DNA of 15,582 nt from Actinomycetota bacterium (GTDB taxonomy: Bacteria; Actinomycetota; Acidimicrobiia; Acidimicrobiales; JAMCPL01): NCBI GenBank assembly GCA_023379725.1, contig JAMCPC010000065.1:1-15582 (forward strand), given 5' to 3'. The translations under genes were made by a program, and so were the position numbers. This document shows, piece after piece, positions 7,780 through 15,570 of the stretch. The notes beneath the pieces are model-generated. The model ran no database searches. It was given only the letters and a program-made list of their open reading frames with translations, and was not told the DNA's origin. Position 1 is the stretch's first letter. The number at the start of each line of letters is the position of its first letter.

Positions 7780-7805
7780 TCAGATAATAAGTTCAGATAA
7801 TAAGT
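7780..7805 (+). repeat. 13-bp tandem duplication upstream of the AtuA-family gene
   Basis: TCAGATAATAAGT occurs twice head to tail (7780-7792 and 7793-7805), ending next to the ribosome binding site AAGGTGG (7806-7812) of the following gene. It lies in the 120-bp gap after the biotin carboxylase, the widest gap in the operon. It may be a slippage product or a protein-binding site; no hairpin is formed. Confidence 0.7.
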
Positions 7806-7816
7806 AAGGTGGTAAA

Positions 7817-9688
7817 GTGAATAGGCCGGTACGTATAGCGAATTGTTCAGGTTTTTATGGAGATCGTGTGGCTGCAGCCGCCGAGATGGTGAAAGGTGGT
7901 GAGATAGATTTTCTAACCGGCGATTACCTGGCTGAATTGACCATGCTTATTCTCTGGAAGCTGAGAAGCAAGGATGCGAGTAAGGGGTATGCTACTACAT
8001 TCCTGACACAGATGGAGGAAGTACTCAGTACGTGTATTGAACGGGGTATCAAAGTGGTTACCAATGCTGGTGGTTTGAATCCTGCCGGATTGGCTAATGC
8101 GATTACTGAGTTGGCGAAAAAACTTGGTGTGGATGCCAAGGTATCCTATGTGGAAGGAGATGATATTCTTCCTTCTGTGGAGTCGATTGTACAGTCTGGC
8201 AATCCTCTCTCTCATCTGGATACCGGGAAGCCGTTGGATGTCAAGACAAACCCCCCCGTCACTGCCAATGCCTATCTGGGTGCATCTGGTATTGTATCGG
8301 CACTCTCGCGAGGTGCCGACATTGTGGTGACGGGAAGGGTGACCGATGCTTCCCTGGTCGTAGGGCCTGCGGCCTGGTGGCATGGCTGGGGGCGCGAAGA
8401 TTGGGACAGGCTGGCTGGAGCTGTGGTGGCAGGCCATGTCATAGAATGCGGTACTCAGGCAACCGGAGGAAATTATGCATTTTTCCAGGAGGTTCCTGGT
8501 TTGGAGCATCCCGGATTTCCTATAGCCGAAATTGCAGATGATGGTAGCTCGGTCATTACTAAGCATGAGAATACCGGTGGACTTGTATCTGTAGGAACCG
8601 TTACCGCTCAGCTGCTCTATGAGATTGCAGGACCATGCTATGCGAATCCCGATGCAGTTGCTGACTTTTCTACTATTCATTTGGAGGATGTCGGGGATAA
8701 TCGTGTAGCAATAAGTGGGGTGAAGGGGTTTCCGTCGCCGGATACGCTTAAAGTCTGTATAAATCTCTTGGGGGGATGGAGAAATAGCATCAGTTGCGTG
8801 TTGACAGGATTGGATATCGACAAGAAAGCAGATCTGGTGAGACGCACTGTACTCCATGAGATTGGACACCCAGAAGATTTCGATGAGCTTGATATGAGAC
8901 TTGTAAGCTGTGAACATCCTGACTCTTCTGGCGACAATCAGATTTGTGCTGAGTTCCGTATTACGGTAAAAGACAAGGATGCCAAGAAAGTGGGCAGAGC
9001 GTTTTCGTCCAAAGCCATAGAGATTGCTTTGGCTAGCTATCCCGGTCTGTATTTTACTACTATTCCCCGGGAGGCATCTGCCTATGGAGTCTACTGGCCT
9101 GCTCTGGTCGAACCAAGATGGGTCAATCAAAAGGTCGTTCATTACGATGGCGCCGTTGAAGAGGTGCCCATTTTGCCGGAGAGTACCCGGCCACTTGCAG
9201 AGACCGAGAAGATGCAGGCAATGTCGGGAGCTACCAATGGGACAGGAGAGGATGCAGGTGGTGAGATCGGTGCTGCTGGTGGTTCGGCCGGGAGAGCAGA
9301 TCCAGAGGGAGGGAGTGAAGGCGCATACAGTAGTACCGGCGTAGGTGGGCATCTTGTCAGGAAGCTTCCGCTTGGGACTGTAGCCGGTGCGCGTTCGGGC
9401 GACAAGGGGCCAAACGCCAACGTTGGGTTCTGGGCGCGCAGTCATGATGAGTATCTATGGCTTGAATCGGAATTGACGGTATCCAGGATCAAGGAGTTAT
9501 TGGATGAAGCTAAGGATCTCCAGGTGGATCGTTACCCCCTTCCCAACCTGAATGCCGTAAACTTCGTAATCCGGGGACTCCTGCAGGAGGGCGTAGCCTC
9601 TTCTACCAGGCAGGATCCGCAAGCCAAGTCCCTTGGCGAGTGGTTCCGTTCCAGGATCGTAGAGATACCCGAGCGGTTTTTAGATTGA
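7817..9688 (+). CDS. AtuA-family (DUF1446) acyl-CoA pathway protein, two domains with a Gly-rich linker
   Basis: This 623-residue protein belongs to the family of AtuA from the acyclic terpene (citronellol) utilisation pathway; its exact reaction is not settled. The main DUF1446 domain spans about 5-450, with RIANCSGFYGDR (6-17), TNAGGLNPAGLANAI (82-96), VTGRVTDASLVVGP (171-184) and ECGTQATGGNY (210-220). The smaller C-terminal AtuA-like domain spans about 514-623 (LPLGTVAGARSGDKGPNANV, then NLNAVNFVIRGLL). Separate proteins carry these domains in some species; here they are joined by a low-complexity linker at about 472-511, rich in Gly, Ala and Glu (GEDAGGEIGAAGGSAG). The start is GTG 7817, with AAGGTGG four bases before it, and similarity begins at residue 5. 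It lies between the carboxylase subunits and an SDR, matching the core of atu clusters. The stop overlaps the TTG of the next small frame. Confidence 0.9.
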   Translation: MNRPVRIANCSGFYGDRVAAAAEMVKGGEIDFLTGDYLAELTMLILWKLRSKDASKGYATTFLTQMEEVLSTCIERGIKVVTNAGGLNPAGLANAITELAKKLGVDAKVSYVEGDDILPSVESIVQSGNPLSHLDTGKPLDVKTNPPVTANAYLGASGIVSALSRGADIVVTGRVTDASLVVGPAAWWHGWGREDWDRLAGAVVAGHVIECGTQATGGNYAFFQEVPGLEHPGFPIAEIADDGSSVITKHENTGGLVSVGTVTAQLLYEIAGPCYANPDAVADFSTIHLEDVGDNRVAISGVKGFPSPDTLKVCINLLGGWRNSISCVLTGLDIDKKADLVRRTVLHEIGHPEDFDELDMRLVSCEHPDSSGDNQICAEFRITVKDKDAKKVGRAFSSKAIEIALASYPGLYFTTIPREASAYGVYWPALVEPRWVNQKVVHYDGAVEEVPILPESTRPLAETEKMQAMSGATNGTGEDAGGEIGAAGGSAGRADPEGGSEGAYSSTGVGGHLVRKLPLGTVAGARSGDKGPNANVGFWARSHDEYLWLESELTVSRIKELLDEAKDLQVDRYPLPNLNAVNFVIRGLLQEGVASSTRQDPQAKSLGEWFRSRIVEIPERFLD

Positions 9689-9864
9689 CCTCTAATACAA
9701 TTGGGAAGCCGGTAATAATTACCGCTACTCATGAGCTTGTTCGAGAGGTGGTGGAGATGGCGCGGAGTATAGGAAGACCAATCGCTACTCCTGCTGTTGC
9801 CCGGCAGATATTTGGTATGTCCCAGAAACTTTCGATACATCCAGAGGGGGATAATGGACGGTAA
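9685..9864 (+). pseudogene. 59-codon frame resembling the C-terminus of a beta-keto acid cleavage enzyme (BKACE)
   Basis: Starting at TTG 9685, whose last two bases form part of the TGA stop of the AtuA-family gene, the frame encodes 59 residues and overlaps the SDR start by 11 bases. Residues 16-45 (HELVREVVEMARSIGRP, then IATPAVARQIFGM) match the typical C-terminal end of 3-keto-5-aminohexanoate cleavage/BKACE (DUF849) proteins, which end with ELV..VVRIA..LGR..ATPAEAR.ILGL. The catalytic TIM barrel is entirely missing. The likeliest reading is an internal deletion that removed a BKACE gene once lying between AtuA and the SDR, leaving its tail. It could alternatively be a translated small protein that couples translation of the two neighbours. 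The similarity is from memory of the family pattern and is short. No Shine-Dalgarno sequence precedes the TTG. Confidence 0.5.
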
Positions 9865-10597
9865 AAGGGTTGCGATAGTAACCGGAGCGGCACAGGGCAT
9901 AGGACTTGCCGTTGCCCGCCAATTGCATGCACTGGATTATAGTGTTGTTGCAATTGATGTTCAGGATATAGGTTATTTCGAGTTTGGAAAATATATTCAG
10001 TGTGACGTATCGGATGAGAGTTTGGTGGCCGAGATCCTGACCGGTGTGGAGTCGGAATTCGGACGGTTGGACGTATTGGCCAACGTGGCCGGGATTGTTC
10101 TAGTCAAGCCATTTCATGAAATATCGTGGGAGGAATATCATCGTGTAGTAGACGTTAATTTGGGAGGAACGTTCTTGACGTGTAAACATGCAATTCCGGT
10201 CATGCAGCGAACCGGAGGAGGCTCTATTGTATGTATGGCATCAGTCTCCGGTCATGTTGGCCAGACGGATCATGCACTCTATGGTGCTACCAAGGGTGCG
10301 ATTATCTCTATGGTTAGAGCTCTGGCATGGGAGCTTGCTCCTTACGGTATACGGGTGAATTCTGTTAGCCCGGGTTCTGTGGATACGGCAATGCTACGTG
10401 GGGATATCTCTATAGAGGCTGATCGTCTCAGTATGTCTTTCGATGATGTGAAAGCCGAGCGTGAAGCTGAACAGGCGCTTGGACGCTGGGCTGATCCTGC
10501 CGAAATAGCTGAAGCGGTATGTTTTTTGGCTGGCACCTCTGCTTCATTTATTACCGGAACCGACCTTTTGGTCGATGGTGGATGGGTAGCCAGGTAG
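9854..10597 (+). CDS. SDR-family NAD(P)-dependent oxidoreductase
   Basis: This 247-residue classical short-chain dehydrogenase/reductase is full length. It has the cofactor loop TGAAQGIG (10-17), NVAG at 77-80 in place of the usual NNAG, N102, S130 and the catalytic YGATK (Y143, K147). D35 at the end of the second strand (VVAID) favours NAD(H) over NADP(H). The C-terminus FITGTDLLVDGGW is typical of the family. The start is ATG 9854, preceded by AGAGGGGG; an upstream in-frame start at 9797 would add an unrelated 19-residue extension. By analogy with AtuB/AtuG in terpene degradation it may oxidise an alcohol or a hydroxyacyl intermediate, but SDR specificity cannot be read from sequence. It lies directly after the BKACE-like remnant. 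Confidence 0.9.
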   Translation: MDGKRVAIVTGAAQGIGLAVARQLHALDYSVVAIDVQDIGYFEFGKYIQCDVSDESLVAEILTGVESEFGRLDVLANVAGIVLVKPFHEISWEEYHRVVDVNLGGTFLTCKHAIPVMQRTGGGSIVCMASVSGHVGQTDHALYGATKGAIISMVRALAWELAPYGIRVNSVSPGSVDTAMLRGDISIEADRLSMSFDDVKAEREAEQALGRWADPAEIAEAVCFLAGTSASFITGTDLLVDGGWVAR

Positions 10598-10679
10598 TAC
10601 AATAAGGAGAGTAGTAAGGCATAGCGGGAAAGGTATAGTAAGAGTAGTGTGGCAATGAGCAGGCAGTACTTGGGAGGTT

Positions 10680-11969
10680 GTGAGTTTGGCTGATTTTTTA
10701 CCCCTTGGATTTGAGATGGATAAGGCTTTGCACTACATGCAAGAGTCTGGAATAAGTTCGATCATCCTTACCTCCCCAGAGAATATTTTCTACGCAACCG
10801 GATATCCATTGATTCCCAGTGCAGGAAACCCCATACTTCACACACTCGCAAACCAGTTTCCTGTTGCTCTCTGCATAGACAGTAAGGGACGAACTATGTT
10901 GGCCTGCTGGCTTGTCTCTACCCTGGGAGCACAATTTGGTGTGGACGATCTGTTGTTGTACTTGGATAGGTCAGGGGCAGAGATAGAGCTGCGTAAGATT
11001 GTAGATCACGTAGCTGGCCAGGTATATGATGGCGCTTTGGCTAAGTCGGGTATCGGCGATGCTGGTGAAGATGGGGTAGATACTGGTGCTATGCGCTCTG
11101 AAGGGAAGATGACTGGCGATGCTGGTGAAGATGGGGTAGGTGCAGGTGGAGTCAGGATAGGTGGGATACAGACAGGTGGAGCAAAGATAGGGATAGAGTC
11201 TACTTGCCCCTACTACCTTATAAGCATGCTTGAAGCGTTCGGTATCACGACTTCTCGTCTGGCGGAGATAGATGACCTGATGTTGGATTTACGGACGGTA
11301 AAATCTGCCAGAGAGATATTTGCTCTGGAAGAGAGTATCCATATAGTAGAGCAGGCGGTATTGGAGTTGTTTGGCGTACTGCATGTCGGAATGTCTCGGC
11401 TGGAGTTGATTAAAATAGCCAAGGAGATTATGGCCGGTCATGGTGCTTCCGGGATAAGTCATGTAACCGTATCATTTGGGAGAGAGAATCCTGAAGTGGC
11501 CATTGACGAGATACTCGAACCAGATCGGTTGGTTACGCTGGATCTTGGTGCATTTTACAACGGATATGCTTCCGACAATAGGCGCTATGCATATACTGGA
11601 CAACCACCAAGGGAGCTATTGGATACGCAGCAGCTGATGGTTGCTATAGTCGACCAGGTAGGACGGTTCCTTATGCCAGGAGTGACCGAGGGTGAGGTAT
11701 TTCAACTGGCAGTCGACCTATTTGGAGAGCATGGTCTTGATCCGTTCTTTGATCATGTCGGTCACCATATAGGGCTTCAGACCGAGGAACGCTGGATTTT
11801 ACGTGAATCAAAGCGGGTTCTTCAACCTGGTATGGTTATTAATGTGGAACTCTATACGCCGGTAGAGGGCATCGACTTCGTAGGGAACGAGGAGACTTTT
11901 GTAATCGAAAAGGGCGGCAGTCGTCGTATTTCAAGACTGAGTAGAGATATAGTATTGCTGGGAACATGA
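10680..11969 (+). CDS. M24-family metallopeptidase-like protein (Xaa-Pro peptidase/creatinase fold)
   Basis: This 429-residue protein has the creatinase-type N-terminal domain (PENIFYATGYP, 33-43) and a C-terminal pitta-bread domain. All five metal ligands of M24 peptidases are present: D288 and D299 (LDLGAFYNGYASDNRR), H362 (GHHIGL), E390 (INVELY) and E404 (GNEETFV). It therefore probably binds two metal ions and is catalytically competent; the substrate may be a peptide or, as in creatinase- or ectoine hydrolase-like members, a small amide. Residues about 117-175 are an unusual Gly/Asp-rich insertion with GDAGEDGV repeated at 126-133 and 146-153. The GTG at 10680 is only two bases from GGGAGG, whereas TTG 10686 has an 8-base spacing and may be the real start. 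The stop overlaps the next start as ATGA. No link to acyl-CoA catabolism is established. Confidence 0.87.
   Translation: MSLADFLPLGFEMDKALHYMQESGISSIILTSPENIFYATGYPLIPSAGNPILHTLANQFPVALCIDSKGRTMLACWLVSTLGAQFGVDDLLLYLDRSGAEIELRKIVDHVAGQVYDGALAKSGIGDAGEDGVDTGAMRSEGKMTGDAGEDGVGAGGVRIGGIQTGGAKIGIESTCPYYLISMLEAFGITTSRLAEIDDLMLDLRTVKSAREIFALEESIHIVEQAVLELFGVLHVGMSRLELIKIAKEIMAGHGASGISHVTVSFGRENPEVAIDEILEPDRLVTLDLGAFYNGYASDNRRYAYTGQPPRELLDTQQLMVAIVDQVGRFLMPGVTEGEVFQLAVDLFGEHGLDPFFDHVGHHIGLQTEERWILRESKRVLQPGMVINVELYTPVEGIDFVGNEETFVIEKGGSRRISRLSRDIVLLGT
11055..11139 (+). repeat. 25-bp direct repeat with 60-bp period inside the M24 gene
   Basis: An identical 25-bp sequence beginning GGCGATGCTGGTGAAGATGG occurs at 11055-11079 and at 11115-11139. 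The 60-bp period keeps the reading frame and duplicates the peptide GDAGEDGV. It forms the core of the Gly-rich insertion. Near-perfect identity indicates a recent duplication and a site prone to length change. Confidence 0.85.
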
Positions 11970-13027
11970 AGCCGGTTCGGGCAGGGATGGTAGGCTTGGG
12001 GACGATTCACGCTATACATGCAGAGGCGTTCAAGCCAGATGCAAAGGGGGAGGCAGGACAGGTAGAGAGCGAAAAGTACCCCCCAAGGGAGATATCGGCA
12101 GTATTCGATATAGATGCGGGTTTGCGCGCGAAAAGGGCAGTGGAGCTTTCCTGTACCGCGCATGATTCATATGAGTCCATGGTCAATGATCCAGAGATAG
12201 ATGTTATAGATATAACTCTTCCACATGCGTTGCACTACGAGTTTGCACGCAAAGCACTTGATCACGGTAAGCATGTACTTGTAGAAAAGCCGATGGCGCC
12301 CTTGTCGGATCAGTGCAGGGACTTGATAGAGATAGCACGACGCAACGAGCTCGTATTTACCGTGGCTGAGAATACGCGCTTTGTACATGCCTATAAAGAG
12401 GTGAAGAGATTGCTGGACGAAGGAGTAATTGGTGTACCCAGATTGGTACGCACTTTTATATCTGGTAGCGAAGTTGTACGGCTTCGCGATACCTCGTTGT
12501 GGAAAGGGAGGATTGACGGTACTGTAGGTGGGGCAATCATGGATGCAGGACCTCACTCCTTCTATCTATTGAAGTGGCTCTTTGGCAGTATAAGCCAATT
12601 GCGTGCATCGCAATATAAGCTGGTAGATGAGAGTGAGGTGGAAGATCACGCTATTGTGTCGGGTACGCTGGACAATGGGACAATTTTTTCCTCTGAGTTT
12701 ACCTTTACTGCTGAGATGCCGTGGAATGAGCGACTAGAGGTGTATGGTTCTGAAGGAACTATCGTCGTAGATCAGCTTTCCAATCCTCCCATGGTCATCT
12801 ATAATGGCGAACTCGATTTTTATGGGACCAGGCACATAGCTGTACCCTATGATCCTATATGGTGGAAGGGGAGTTCTATCGTAGCCGGAGTTCATGATTT
12901 TTTGGGTGCCGTGTCCGGCAATAGGCCGGTAACGGTGGATCCTGGGGATGGGTGCTATGCGGTAGAAATAGTCGAAGCGGCGTATCGTTCGTGTTCCAGT
13001 AATGGTCAGGTAGTGTTTATCCAATGA
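11966..13027 (+). CDS. Gfo/Idh/MocA-family oxidoreductase
   Basis: This 353-residue NAD(P)-dependent dehydrogenase has an N-terminal Rossmann fold (AGMVGLGTIHAIHAEAF, 6-22), the signature VLVEKPM (104-110, with K108) and GGAIMDAGPHSFYLLKWLFG (188-207, with D193 and H197) in the C-terminal domain. The family mostly oxidises or reduces sugars, inositols and related polyols, but it also includes other substrates, so the reaction here is open. A charged insertion of about 20 residues (23-42) lies after the first helix, where shorter loops are common. The ATG overlaps the stop of the M24 gene as ATGA, and the 3' end overlaps the next start in the same way. This implies translational coupling and a shared function or expression level with its neighbours. 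Confidence 0.9.
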   Translation: MKPVRAGMVGLGTIHAIHAEAFKPDAKGEAGQVESEKYPPREISAVFDIDAGLRAKRAVELSCTAHDSYESMVNDPEIDVIDITLPHALHYEFARKALDHGKHVLVEKPMAPLSDQCRDLIEIARRNELVFTVAENTRFVHAYKEVKRLLDEGVIGVPRLVRTFISGSEVVRLRDTSLWKGRIDGTVGGAIMDAGPHSFYLLKWLFGSISQLRASQYKLVDESEVEDHAIVSGTLDNGTIFSSEFTFTAEMPWNERLEVYGSEGTIVVDQLSNPPMVIYNGELDFYGTRHIAVPYDPIWWKGSSIVAGVHDFLGAVSGNRPVTVDPGDGCYAVEIVEAAYRSCSSNGQVVFIQ

Positions 13028-13974
13028 GTATGCCACACCTTTTACCATGGACACCCTTACGGGCATTGACTACATTTTCTACCGGACCGTGGGCAATGAT
13101 GACGCTTGCAATTGAAATACTATCTATCATTTGGTACCTGAAGGCAGTACGTACGCTCAGGCAGACGAAGTCAAGGAGGTGGCCGCTCCAACGTACAGTG
13201 TATTTTATAGGAGGAATATTCTCTATTGGGCTTGCGTGGCAATCCAGTATAGCCCCTTATGCCAGCAAGACCTTTATCGATCATGTCATGCAGCATGTGC
13301 TGTTGATGCTGGTTGCTCCAATACTGCTTGCCATGAGCGCGCCGGTTACCCTAATGATGCAAACCTCCAAAAAAAGTATCAAGATCAGGATACTGAAATT
13401 CTTTTCCAGGAAGACTTGGCGTGCAGTTGCACACCCCTTCACTGCCAACCTTGGCAACTATGGAATTATGTACTGGTTCTTTCTGGCAGGAGGGATCATC
13501 TTTGCCATGAACCATCCCGCATTTATGGACTTCGTAAACGTCATGTTCCTGTTCTTCGGTGCCCTGGTATGGTGGCCGCTACTGAGTATTGACTGGATAG
13601 GGCGGAAACGCTTCAGCTATCCCGTGAGACTTGGCCTGGCTGCGCTCGCTATGCCATTCGATTCCTTTCTGTCTATCGCTCTTCTTGGTGGAGCAGCCCA
13701 TAATTCGGTCGATCCACAGATCTACTCTCTTGCCAATACCCACGCAGGTGCGTCTGTCTTCTGGATTCTTACTGGGTTGATTACCTCCTTGATGACGATA
13801 GGAATTGCCATACAGTGGTCTACCAGAGAAAGGTCAGTTAATGTAAGAGTGGATCGCATGAGCGACAAGGGCATCTATGTCGGAGGGTCGTCAGTGGTTG
13901 GCTGGGAGAAAGAAGTACAAGCTGACTCAGACGGAACGATCATTGTACCGTGGGCAAGTGAAGAGAGTATTTAG
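13024..13974 (+). CDS. ctaG: CtaG-like cytochrome c oxidase assembly membrane protein (Caa3_CtaG family)
   Basis: This 316-residue protein is an integral membrane protein with about seven hydrophobic segments (roughly 22-40, 57-76, 84-110, 144-162, 168-188, 201-222 and 241-263). The segment DHVMQHVLLMLVAPILLAMSAP (86-107), with H87 and H91, and HPAFMDFVNVMFLFFGALVWW (164-184) match the Caa3_CtaG family, whose Bacillus member is needed for the CuA-type caa3 oxidase. The C-terminal tail from 268 is hydrophilic. The gene overlaps the Gfo/Idh/MocA stop as ATGA, so it ends the operon. No oxidase subunit gene is nearby, so its membership in a catabolic block is odd. A different role for this paralogue, for instance copper handling, is possible but not shown. 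Confidence 0.8.
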   Translation: MSMPHLLPWTPLRALTTFSTGPWAMMTLAIEILSIIWYLKAVRTLRQTKSRRWPLQRTVYFIGGIFSIGLAWQSSIAPYASKTFIDHVMQHVLLMLVAPILLAMSAPVTLMMQTSKKSIKIRILKFFSRKTWRAVAHPFTANLGNYGIMYWFFLAGGIIFAMNHPAFMDFVNVMFLFFGALVWWPLLSIDWIGRKRFSYPVRLGLAALAMPFDSFLSIALLGGAAHNSVDPQIYSLANTHAGASVFWILTGLITSLMTIGIAIQWSTRERSVNVRVDRMSDKGIYVGGSSVVGWEKEVQADSDGTIIVPWASEESI

Positions 13975-14148
13975 TTAGAGTACGTCAGGACAATAGGCCA
14001 TTGATGAAATTGAATACTCCCTTGGGGTCTGCCGAGAAAGACGTAAGGGGGTATGCCGTTGGAGTTGTTTTTGGCAGTCGGCAGGCGAGGAGGCCAGGCA
14101 GAGATACGGCTGTAGCATGCAGGAGGCACACAGAGGCGGGTAGAGATC

Positions 14149-15570
14149 TCAGCAGATTCCGTGTGTCTTGGTGTGCGATCTCTTGTCGCCAGGTTTCTTT
14201 AAGGTTTCGCGTTTTCTCGCTGCCAGTCCAGGTCCGCCTCCCTCTTCCAGATGAGCTATTGTATGGCGCAGGTCTTCTACCAGCAACTGCGCCAAGTCAA
14301 GGCTGAGCCCCTCTCTCACTACTACTCGCAGTACCGCGATATTCTCGGCATTGGGTGCCATTGTATATGCGGGTACGATCCATCCTCTCTCCCTCAGGAC
14401 ATCAGAGATGTCGAATTCACTGTATGAACGAGAGTTTTTCAGCTTGAAGCACACCACAGGCAGGTCGTTGCCCGCATTGATTATGCTAAAGTGCCCCAAA
14501 GAGTCGATATCTTCGGCAAGCGAGCTGGCTGTATTGTGTAGCGCCTGCATTATCGAGGTGTATCCCTTACGGCCAAGGCGTAAGAGATTGAAATATTGGG
14601 CTATGATCTGACTGGCTCCTCGGGAGAAATTGAGCTGAAAGGTGGGGTGGTCACCTCCGAGGTAGTTTACGTGAAATACCAGTTCTTGAGGTAGATAGGA
14701 CTCATCGCGCCAGATGACCCACCCGACACCGGGGTAGACCAGTCCATATTTATGGCCGGAGGTGTTTATAGAGCAGACCCTGGGAAGGCGAAAATCCCAC
14801 TGAAGGTCGGGTTGCAAGAAGGGAGCTACGAATCCTCCGCTTGCCGCATCTACGTGAAGAGGTACATCCAGCCCAGTCTCCGATTGTAACTTGTCGAGTG
14901 CGGCTGCCAGCTGTGCAATTGGCTCGTATTCACCTGTATAGGTGGATCCGAGAATACCTACTACCCCGATAGTATTTTCATCTACCATCGACATGGCTTC
15001 TTCTACTCCTATGACGAAGCGATCCTCGGTCAAGGGGACATAACGAGGTTCTACATCGAAATATCTGGCAAACTTTTCCCAACAAACCTGTACATTATGT
15101 CCCATTACAATATTAGGGTTGGTGCTGGGCAGACCGGCCACCTGTCTACTGGCCTTCCAGCGCCATTTCATTGCTAAGCCAGCCAGATGGATAGCTTCTG
15201 ATGATCCAACCGTTGCGCATCCTGTATAAGCTGAATGTTTGGGCGCATTGAACATTCTTGCAATGATGTTTACACAGCGATCGTGTATCTCGACGGTCTG
15301 CGGGTATTCGTCAGCATCTACAAAGTTCTTGTCCAGGGTATCTGCTATCAGCTGGTCGGCTTCCGGCTCCATCCACGTGGTAACGAATGATGCCAGGTTC
15401 AGAGCGGGGTTGCCGTCCAGATTAAGCTCATCGAGGATTATCTTTGCCGCTACATCGGATGGCATGGATTCTTCCGGCAGGCTATAGCGTGATACCGGGG
15501 AACTCAGCTCCCGAGCAGCATACATTGGCGTAAGAGAATCGTCGTGTTTGTTCGAATTTCTAGTTAGCAT
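14149..15570 (-). CDS. gadB: Glutamate decarboxylase
   Basis: This 473-residue PLP enzyme converts glutamate to GABA and CO2, consuming a proton. The PLP lysine is K274 in TSGHKYG (270-276), and D241 in HVDAASGG contacts the PLP ring. ALNLASFVTTWMEPEAD (56-72), TGCATVGSSEA (116-126) and LNFSRGASQI (313-322) are diagnostic of bacterial glutamate decarboxylases and resemble mycobacterial sequences. The C-terminal tail is long and basic and carries H466 and H470, near where the enterobacterial enzyme has the regulatory C-terminal histidine. ATG 15570 is used; a Shine-Dalgarno-like GGTGAG lies directly against it, which is too close to be convincing. M16 is an alternative. The gene converges with the CtaG-like gene over a 174-bp gap. 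It may serve acid resistance or GABA metabolism; no antiporter gene is visible. Confidence 0.95.
   Translation of the reverse strand: MLTRNSNKHDDSLTPMYAARELSSPVSRYSLPEESMPSDVAAKIILDELNLDGNPALNLASFVTTWMEPEADQLIADTLDKNFVDADEYPQTVEIHDRCVNIIARMFNAPKHSAYTGCATVGSSEAIHLAGLAMKWRWKASRQVAGLPSTNPNIVMGHNVQVCWEKFARYFDVEPRYVPLTEDRFVIGVEEAMSMVDENTIGVVGILGSTYTGEYEPIAQLAAALDKLQSETGLDVPLHVDAASGGFVAPFLQPDLQWDFRLPRVCSINTSGHKYGLVYPGVGWVIWRDESYLPQELVFHVNYLGGDHPTFQLNFSRGASQIIAQYFNLLRLGRKGYTSIMQALHNTASSLAEDIDSLGHFSIINAGNDLPVVCFKLKNSRSYSEFDISDVLRERGWIVPAYTMAPNAENIAVLRVVVREGLSLDLAQLLVEDLRHTIAHLEEGGGPGLAARKRETLKKPGDKRSHTKTHGIC

Noticed and set aside
7913..9445. 510-codon open frame on the minus strand, antisense to the AtuA-family gene
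   Set aside because: Its translation has no recognisable motif and is rich in Ser, Cys, His and Arg, while the opposite strand encodes a clear AtuA-family protein; it is a shadow frame.
14029..14084. Inverted repeat CTGCCGA/TCGGCAG in the convergent gap, considered as a terminator
   Set aside because: The arms are only 7 bp with a loop of about 42 bases and no following T run, so it does not fit a rho-independent terminator.
14001..14306. 101-codon plus-strand frame after the CtaG-like gene
   Set aside because: About half of it is antisense to the glutamate decarboxylase, and the remainder is low in similarity to anything I know.
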